Of a stretch of DNA of 64,000 bases, positions 58,475-64,000 are shown piece by piece. Each line of letters begins with the position of its first letter. Position 1 is the stretch's first letter. The position numbers and the translations under genes are program-made. The notes under the pieces were generated by a model. The model made no database searches and was not told the origin of the DNA. It saw only the letters and a program-made list of their open reading frames with translations. Origin of the DNA: Streptomyces chryseus. Its GTDB lineage: Bacteria > Actinomycetota > Actinomycetes > Streptomycetales > Streptomycetaceae. The stretch is taken from contig NZ_BMVO01000009.1 of NCBI RefSeq assembly GCF_014650755.1, forward strand, positions 62,001-126,000, given 5' to 3'.

Positions 58475-58879
58475 ATGCCCCCCAAGGGTCGTCAGGGCGC
58501 CGCCAAGAAGGTGCGCCGCAAGGAAAAGAAGAACGTCGCTCACGGGCACGCCCACATCAAGAGCACGTTCAACAACACGATCGTCTCGATCACCGACCCC
58601 TCGGGCAACGTGATCTCCTGGGCCTCCGCCGGCCACGTCGGCTTCAAGGGCTCGCGCAAGTCCACCCCCTTCGCCGCGCAGATGGCCGCCGAGTCGGCCG
58701 CCCGCCGCGCGCAGGAGCACGGCATGCGCAAGGTCGACGTCTTCGTCAAGGGTCCCGGCTCCGGCCGTGAGACCGCGATCCGCTCCCTCCAGGCCACCGG
58801 CCTCGAGGTCGGCTCGATCCAGGACGTCACCCCCACCCCGCACAACGGATGCCGGCCGCCCAAGCGTCGCCGCGTCTGA
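58475..58879 (+). CDS. rpsK: 30S ribosomal protein S11
   Basis: 134-residue platform protein. The HIKSTFNNTIVSITDPSGN and VTPTPHNGCRPPKRRRV segments are standard. rpsD, which follows rpsK in many bacteria, is missing; the next gene is rpoA. Confidence 0.97.
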   Translation: MPPKGRQGAAKKVRRKEKKNVAHGHAHIKSTFNNTIVSITDPSGNVISWASAGHVGFKGSRKSTPFAAQMAAESAARRAQEHGMRKVDVFVKGPGSGRETAIRSLQATGLEVGSIQDVTPTPHNGCRPPKRRRV

Positions 58880-58939
58880 TCCAGGTTGTTGCAGTGCGTG
58901 ACGGGTGAAGACCGACCTTCACTCCGACCGCGTTGTACT

Positions 58940-58972
58940 CGGGCGGTACGGTCCTTCGGGCCGTGCCGCCCG
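58940..58972 (+). terminator. Hairpin between rpsK and rpoA
   Basis: CGGGCGGTACGGTCC pairs with GGCCGTGCCGCCCG (one G-T and a bulge), loop TTCG, 60 bases past rpsK. Fits a partial terminator before rpoA. Confidence 0.65.
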
Positions 58973-59027
58973 TACCCTTGTAGTAGTTGGCATCAAATAG
59001 TGGGTGCCAAGACTGGAGGCATTTCTC

Positions 59028-60050
59028 ATGCTTATCGCTCAGCGTCCGTCGCTGACCGAAGAGGTCGTCGACGAGTACCGCTCGCGGTTCGTGATCGAGC
59101 CCCTCGAGCCGGGCTTCGGTTACACCCTCGGTAACTCCCTTCGCCGTACGCTCCTCTCCTCGATCCCCGGTGCCGCTGTCACCAGCATCCGGATCGACGG
59201 CGTCCTGCACGAGTTCACCACCGTGCCGGGTGTCAAGGAGGACGTCACCGACCTCATCCTGAACATCAAGCAGCTGGTCGTCTCCAGCGAGCACGACGAG
59301 CCCGTCGTGATGTACCTGCGCAAGCAGGGCCCGGGTCTGGTCACCGCCGCTGACATCGCCCCGCCGGCCGGCGTCGAGGTGCACAACCCCGACCTGGTGC
59401 TCGCCACGCTCAACGGCAAGGGCAAGCTGGAGATGGAGCTGACCGTCGAGCGCGGTCGCGGCTACGTCTCCGCCGTCCAGAACAAGCAGGTGGGCCAGGA
59501 GATCGGCCGTATCCCGGTCGACTCCATCTACTCGCCGGTGCTCAAGGTCACGTACAAGGTCGAGGCGACCCGTGTCGAGCAGCGCACCGACTTCGACAAG
59601 CTGATCGTCGACGTCGAGACCAAGCAGGCCATGCGCCCGCGTGACGCCATGGCGTCCGCCGGCAAGACCCTGGTCGAGCTGTTCGGTCTGGCGCGCGAGC
59701 TCAACATCGACGCCGAGGGCATCGACATGGGCCCGTCCCCCACGGACGCCGCCCTCGCCGCCGACCTGGCGCTGCCGATCGAGGAGCTCGAGCTCACCGT
59801 TCGTTCGTACAACTGCCTCAAGCGTGAGGGCATCCACTCCGTGGGTGAGCTCGTGGCGCGCTCCGAGGCCGACCTGCTCGACATCCGCAACTTCGGTGCG
59901 AAGTCGATCGACGAGGTCAAGGCGAAGCTGGCCGGCATGGGCCTGGCCCTCAAGGACAGCCCGCCCGGATTCGACCCGACCGCCGCCGCCGACGCCTTCG
60001 GCGCCGACGACGACGCGGACGCCGGTTTCGTCGAGACCGAGCAGTACTAG
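59028..60050 (+). CDS. rpoA: DNA-directed RNA polymerase subunit alpha
   Basis: 340-residue assembly subunit. The N-terminal domain has LEPGFGYTLGNSLRRTLLSS, and the C-terminal domain (about 245-315) has the DNA-contact region RSYNCLKREGIHSVGEL and NFGAKSIDEVKAKL. An acidic tail ends it. ATG 59028 has GGAGG upstream. Confidence 0.97.
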   Translation: MLIAQRPSLTEEVVDEYRSRFVIEPLEPGFGYTLGNSLRRTLLSSIPGAAVTSIRIDGVLHEFTTVPGVKEDVTDLILNIKQLVVSSEHDEPVVMYLRKQGPGLVTAADIAPPAGVEVHNPDLVLATLNGKGKLEMELTVERGRGYVSAVQNKQVGQEIGRIPVDSIYSPVLKVTYKVEATRVEQRTDFDKLIVDVETKQAMRPRDAMASAGKTLVELFGLARELNIDAEGIDMGPSPTDAALAADLALPIEELELTVRSYNCLKREGIHSVGELVARSEADLLDIRNFGAKSIDEVKAKLAGMGLALKDSPPGFDPTAAADAFGADDDADAGFVETEQY

Positions 60051-60129
60051 AAACTTCCGGCGGGCAGCAGCTCGCCGGTAACTGACACCGGTACCTGATA
60101 CGGCCGGTGCAGACACGAGGAGAAACACC

Positions 60130-60627
60130 ATGCCGCGTCCCGCAAAGGGTGCCCGTCTGGGCGGCAGCGCCGCGCACGAGCGTCTGCTTCTCGCCAACCT
60201 GGCGAAGTCGCTGTTCGAGCACGGCCGCATCACGACGACCGAGGCCAAGGCCCGCCGCCTGCGCCCCGTCGCCGAGCGTCTGGTCACCAAGGCGAAGAAG
60301 GGCGACATCCACAACCGTCGCCTGGTGCTGCAGACGATCACGGACAAGAGCGTCGTGCACACGCTCTTCACCGAGATCGCCCCGCGGTACGAGAACCGCC
60401 CCGGTGGTTACACCCGCATCACGAAGATCGGCAACCGTCGTGGCGACAACGCCCCGATGGCGGTCATCGAGCTGGTCGAGGCCCTGACCGTGGCCCAGCA
60501 GGCCACCGGTGAGGCCGAGGCCGCGACGAAGCGCGCGGTGAAGGAAGACGCAGCCAAGAAGGACGAGGCTGCTCAGGACGACGCTCCGGCCGCCGAGGCT
60601 GCCGAGGGTGAGTCCAAGGACGCCTGA
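60130..60627 (+). CDS. rplQ: 50S ribosomal protein L17
   Basis: 165-residue protein. The core MPRPAKGARLGGSAAHERLL to PMAVIELVEAL is standard. A C-terminal tail of about 45 residues rich in Ala, Glu and Asp extends it beyond the E. coli form. 79 bases after rpoA. Confidence 0.96.
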   Translation: MPRPAKGARLGGSAAHERLLLANLAKSLFEHGRITTTEAKARRLRPVAERLVTKAKKGDIHNRRLVLQTITDKSVVHTLFTEIAPRYENRPGGYTRITKIGNRRGDNAPMAVIELVEALTVAQQATGEAEAATKRAVKEDAAKKDEAAQDDAPAAEAAEGESKDA

Positions 60628-60645
60628 GCGTTCTGATTCCACCGG

Positions 60646-60693
60646 GCGGGCCCGCATCACCCTTCGGGGCGGTGCGGGCCCGCTCTGTTTTTT
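60646..60693 (+). terminator. Terminator of rpoA-rplQ
   Basis: GCGGGCCCGCATCACC pairs with GGTGCGGGCCCGC (one slipped base) and is followed by TCTGTTTTTT. End of the alpha unit. Confidence 0.88.
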
Positions 60694-60715
60694 GCTGCTT
60701 TGAGAGGATGCGCTG

Positions 60716-61582
60716 GTGAGCGAGGACATTGAGGGTGCGGCGCCGGGGTTCGTGCGGGTCCGGCTGGATCTTTCGTACGACGGCAAGGACTTCTCCGGCT
60801 GGGCGAAGCAGACCGAGCGGCGCACGGTCCAGGGCGAGCTGGAGAGCGCGCTGCGGACCGTCACGCGGTCCTCGCGGACGTACGAGCTGACGGTCGCCGG
60901 TCGTACGGACTCAGGGGTGCACGCGCGCGGCCAGGTCGCGCACGTCGACCTGCCGGAGGACGTCTGGGCCGAGCACCACGACAAGCTGCTGCGGCGGCTC
61001 GCGGGGCGGCTGCCGCACGACGTGCGGGTCTGGAAGGTCGCCGAGGCCCCCGCGGGGTTCAACGCCCGGTTCGCGGCCGTCTGGCGGCGCTACGCGTACC
61101 GCGTGACGGACGACCCGGGGGGCGTCGACCCGCTGCTGCGCGGGCATGTCCTGTGGCACGACTGGCCGTTGGACGTCGACGCCATGAACCGGGCGGCCGA
61201 ACGGCTGGTCGGCGAGCACGACTTCGCGGCGTACTGCAAGAGGCGCGAGGGCGCGACGACCATCCGCACCCTCCAGCAGCTGAGCTGGGAGCGCGGGGCG
61301 GACGGGATCATCACCGCGACCGTGCGCGCCGACGCCTTCTGCCACAACATGGTGCGCTCGCTGGTCGGCGCGATGCTGTTCGTCGGCGACGGGCACCGGG
61401 ACGCGGACTGGCCCGGGAAGGTGCTGGCCGCGGGCGTACGGGACTCGTCGGTCCATGTCGTACGCCCGCACGGCCTCACCCTGGAGGAAGTCGGCTACCC
61501 CGCCGACGCGTTGCTGGCGGAGCGGGCCCGGCAGGCCCGCAACATGCGGACCCTGCCCGGCTCAGGAGCCGGCTGCTGCTGA
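60716..61582 (+). CDS. truA: tRNA pseudouridine(38-40) synthase
   Basis: 288-residue enzyme that converts uridines 38-40 in the anticodon arm to pseudouridine. The catalytic Asp65 is in AGRTDSGVHA, and the second-half motif FCHNMVRSLVGAML is present. GTG 60716 is used. The last 21 bases overlap the 3' end of the convergent gene on the minus strand. Confidence 0.95.
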   Translation: MSEDIEGAAPGFVRVRLDLSYDGKDFSGWAKQTERRTVQGELESALRTVTRSSRTYELTVAGRTDSGVHARGQVAHVDLPEDVWAEHHDKLLRRLAGRLPHDVRVWKVAEAPAGFNARFAAVWRRYAYRVTDDPGGVDPLLRGHVLWHDWPLDVDAMNRAAERLVGEHDFAAYCKRREGATTIRTLQQLSWERGADGIITATVRADAFCHNMVRSLVGAMLFVGDGHRDADWPGKVLAAGVRDSSVHVVRPHGLTLEEVGYPADALLAERARQARNMRTLPGSGAGCC

Positions 61583-62449
61583 CGCCTGGATCTTGCCGCG
61601 CTGGTGGATCTGGCGGAACGTGAACTCCGCCAGGTCGTCGCCGGCCGTGTAGACGCCCTTGTCGGTCGTGACGACGTTCCTGCCGCTGGTGAAGCCGCCC
61701 ACCGTGAAGTAGGCGTAGCGGCCGTACGCGTTGGTGGTCTTGCGGCAGATCGCGCCGGCCCGGCAGAAGGTCGGGACGCCGGCGCCGGGGAGGGAGGCGA
61801 GGCCGCCGCTCGCCTGCTCCTTGGCCTTCAGGGCCTGGGCGGCGGTGTCGAAGACCGCCACGCCGACGGTGACGGCGACGCCGTTCGTGGAGTACGTGGC
61901 GCGGATGAGCTGGTCGCAGCCGTTGTTGGTCAGTACGGCGCCCAGCGCGCCCTGGGCGCCGGCGGAGCAGGTGGTCGTGCGGTTCGTCGCGCCCTTGGCG
62001 TACGCGCGGTCGCCGAACTTCAGCTTCTTGCCGGGGAAGAGGGAGTCGGCGCTCAGCGGCAGCTTGTCCTTCTGCGCGCTGGAGATGAAGTCCCTCGGGT
62101 TCGGCGGGGGCGGCGGCGCCTGGGACGAGAACGAGGGGCCGGGCTGCGCGGACCCGGTCGGCAGGGTCTCGGGGGTCGGCAGACCGCTCGCGGAGGTGGT
62201 GGTGCCGTTGTCCGGGTCGTTGCTGTTCGTGGTGACGACGGCGGTGGCGACGATGGCGCCGACCACGGCGGTCGCCAGCACGCCGCCGCCGATGTACGTC
62301 CAGCGCCTGCGGCGGGCGCGCGCGGCGGAGGCGTCGGCGAGCGCCGCCCAGTCCGGCGTGTCGGACGTCGAGTGTGTTCCGTACGGATCCTGAGGGCTCT
62401 GCTGTCCCTCGGGGCCACCCCAGGAGGGCCCCCCTTGCCCAAAGCTCAT
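61562..62449 (-). CDS. Membrane-anchored protein of unknown function
   Basis: A 295-residue protein with a Gly/Pro/Ser-rich cytosolic N-terminus (1-60), one membrane span (about 75-97, TYIGGGVLATAVVGAIVATAV), a Pro/Ser/Thr-rich linker and an extracellular domain with four cysteines (TTTCSAG, NNGCDQL, TFCRAGAIC) that could form two disulphides. I recognise no enzyme motif. ATG 62449 is preferred over ATG 62458 because AGGA lies about seven bases before it. It diverges from the ABC-F gene across 56 bases. Confidence 0.75.
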   Translation of the reverse strand: MSFGQGGPSWGGPEGQQSPQDPYGTHSTSDTPDWAALADASAARARRRRWTYIGGGVLATAVVGAIVATAVVTTNSNDPDNGTTTSASGLPTPETLPTGSAQPGPSFSSQAPPPPPNPRDFISSAQKDKLPLSADSLFPGKKLKFGDRAYAKGATNRTTTCSAGAQGALGAVLTNNGCDQLIRATYSTNGVAVTVGVAVFDTAAQALKAKEQASGGLASLPGAGVPTFCRAGAICRKTTNAYGRYAYFTVGGFTSGRNVVTTDKGVYTAGDDLAEFTFRQIHQRGKIQASAAAGS

Positions 62450-62505
62450 GCCGCGCATCCTAATCCGGTTGGGTGATGCGGCGGACGGCGGCGAGAATGC
62501 GGTGC

Positions 62506-64000
62506 ATGGGACATCTTGAGGCCGCACACGTCGAGTACTACCTGCCGGACGGGCGGCCGTTGCTCGGCGACGTCTCCTTCCGGGTGGGGGAGGGCGCCGT
62601 CGTGGCCCTGGTCGGGCCCAACGGGGCGGGCAAGACGACCCTGCTGCGCCTGATCTCCCGGGAGCTCCAGCCGCACGGCGGGACGGTCACGGTGAGCGGC
62701 GGTCTCGGGGTGATGGGCCAGTTCGTGGGGTCCGTGCGGGACGAGCGGACGGTGCGGGACCTGCTGGTCTCGGTGTCCACGGACCGGATCCGGGAGGCGG
62801 CCGCCGCTGTCGACCGGGCCGAGCACGCCATCCTGACCGTGGACGACGAGAAGGCGCAGATGGCCTACGCGCAGGCGCTGTCCGACTGGGCGGAGGTCGG
62901 CGGGTACGACGCCGAGACCGTCTGGGACATGTGCTCCATGGCGGCGCTGGGCATCGAGTACGACAAGGCGCAGTTCCGCGAGGTGCGCACACTCAGCGGC
63001 GGTGAGCAGAAGCGGCTCGTGCTGGAGGCGCTGCTGCGGGGGCCGGACGAGGTGCTGCTGCTGGACGAGCCGGACAACTATCTGGACGTGCCGGGCAAGC
63101 GGTGGCTGGAGGAGCGGCTGAAGGAGACCCGCAAGACGGTCTTCTTCGTGTCCCACGACCGCGAGCTCCTCTCCCGGGCCGCCGACAAGATCGTGAGCCT
63201 GGAGCCGGGGCCGGCCGGCGCGGACGCGTGGGTGCACGGCGCCGGGTTCGCCACCTTCCACGAGGCGCGGGCCGAGCGGTTCGCGCGGTTCGAGGAGCTC
63301 CTGCGCCGGTGGGAGGAGGAGCGCGCCCGGCTCAAGGCGCTGGTGCTGAGGCTGCGCGGGCAGGCCGCGAGCAGCCCCGACATGGCCTCGCGGTACCGGG
63401 CCATGCGGACGCGGTTCGAGAAGTTCGAGGAGGCGGGCCCCCCGCCGGAGCCGCCGCGCAAGCAGGACATCCGGATGCGGCTGCGGGGCGGGCGCACCGG
63501 CGTGCGGGCCGTGGTGTGCGAGGGGCTGGAGCTCACGGGGCTGATGAAGCCGTTCGACCTGGAGGTCTACTACGGGGAGCGGGTCGCCGTGCTCGGGTCG
63601 AACGGCTCCGGCAAGTCGCACTTCCTGCGGCTGCTCGCCGGGGAGGACGTCCGGCACACGGGGCAGTGGAAGCTGGGCGCGCGGGTGGTGGCCGGGCACT
63701 TCGCGCAGACGCACGCGCATCCCGAGCTGGTCGGGCGCACGCTCGTCGACATCCTGTGGTCCGAGCACTCCAAGGACCGGGGCGGAGCCATGGGCGCCCT
63801 GCGGCGGTACGAGCTGGAGCGCCAGGGGGACCAGGCGTTCGACCGGCTGTCGGGCGGGCAGCAGGCGCGGTTCCAGATCCTGCTGATGGAGCTGGAGGGG
63901 ACGACCGCGCTGCTGCTGGACGAGCCGACGGACAACCTCGACCTGGAGTCCGCCGAAGCGCTCCAGGAGGGGCTGGACGCGTACGACGGGACGGTGCTCG
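62506..64000 (+). CDS. ABC-F family ATPase (3' end outside window)
   Basis: A cytosolic twin-ATPase protein without membrane spans, open to the window end (498 codons seen). First cassette: Walker A GPNGAGKT at 37-44, signature LSGGE at 163-167, Walker B LLLDEPDNYLD. A charged helical linker follows (about 235-320). Second cassette: Walker A GSNGSGKS at 364-371, signature LSGGQ at 448-452, Walker B LLLDEPTDNLD. ABC-F proteins act on ribosomes, as translation factors or antibiotic-resistance proteins; which applies here cannot be told. No Shine-Dalgarno sequence precedes ATG 62506, and GAGAAT lies seven bases upstream, so a leaderless start is possible. Confidence 0.88.
   Translation, partial: MGHLEAAHVEYYLPDGRPLLGDVSFRVGEGAVVALVGPNGAGKTTLLRLISRELQPHGGTVTVSGGLGVMGQFVGSVRDERTVRDLLVSVSTDRIREAAAAVDRAEHAILTVDDEKAQMAYAQALSDWAEVGGYDAETVWDMCSMAALGIEYDKAQFREVRTLSGGEQKRLVLEALLRGPDEVLLLDEPDNYLDVPGKRWLEERLKETRKTVFFVSHDRELLSRAADKIVSLEPGPAGADAWVHGAGFATFHEARAERFARFEELLRRWEEERARLKALVLRLRGQAASSPDMASRYRAMRTRFEKFEEAGPPPEPPRKQDIRMRLRGGRTGVRAVVCEGLELTGLMKPFDLEVYYGERVAVLGSNGSGKSHFLRLLAGEDVRHTGQWKLGARVVAGHFAQTHAHPELVGRTLVDILWSEHSKDRGGAMGALRRYELERQGDQAFDRLSGGQQARFQILLMELEGTTALLLDEPTDNLDLESAEALQEGLDAYDGTVL

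Overview
This is a very GC-rich chromosomal window with GTG and TTG starts alongside ATG, many 1-4 base start/stop overlaps and GC-biased third codon positions. Gene order and protein sequences are those of Streptomyces or a very close relative: rpmG-hadA-hadB, tRNA-Trp-secE-nusG-rplK-rplA-rplJ-rplL-rpoB-rpoC, rpsL-rpsG-fusA-tuf, and the long S10-spc-alpha ribosomal cluster ending in truA. RpoB Ser442 and His437 fall at the numbering I know from S. coelicolor. No rRNA, CRISPR array, insertion sequence, phage gene or origin was seen.

Layout. (1) 1-7459: the membrane half of a complex I operon, nuoH (cut by the window edge) to nuoN, probably the second, accessory nuo locus of Streptomyces because htpX follows it. 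(2) 7605-14560: htpX and a YccF-type membrane protein, then mostly minus-strand genes: an amino-acid permease, an alkB-ogt DNA alkylation-repair pair, yajQ, a tRNA-Tyr on the plus strand, an NAD-binding protein and an amidohydrolase that lacks catalytic residues. (3) 14773-20076: tRNA-Thr, tRNA-Met, rpmG, a two-gene hydroxyacyl dehydratase, murB, an adenosine-deaminase-like gene, an aspartate aminotransferase and tRNA-Trp. (4) 20183-36920: secE-nusG, four large-subunit ribosomal proteins, rpoBC and the str operon. (5) 37016-43924: a short accessory island with a PIG-L deacetylase lipoprotein, an excalibur-domain surface protein, a Uma2-type nuclease, a winged-helix protein, an Xre/DUF397 pair and an Rpn-like nuclease-fold protein. 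(6) 44441-61582: rpsJ to rplQ with secY, adk, map, infA, rpoA and truA. (7) 61562-64000: a membrane-anchored protein of unknown function and the start of an ABC-F ATPase.

How it works together. Regions 4 and 6 supply the core transcription and translation machinery plus the Sec channel (secE, secY), nucleotide balance (adk) and N-terminal Met removal (map). Candidate promoters with recognisable -35/-10 pairs precede rplJ, rpoB, rpsL, rpsJ and the tRNA-Thr gene; a promoter with a weaker -35 precedes infA. Strong hairpins separate the transcription units.

The window is mostly housekeeping. The most interesting signals are regulatory RNA: a 28-base element with a 7-bp hairpin shared almost identically by the leaders of rpsL and rpsJ; a multi-helix RNA between rpsN and rpsH; paired hairpins before rplK and rplA; and an L10-type leader with a terminator before rplJ. 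The accessory island and the apparent pseudo-amidohydrolase are the best protein-level leads.
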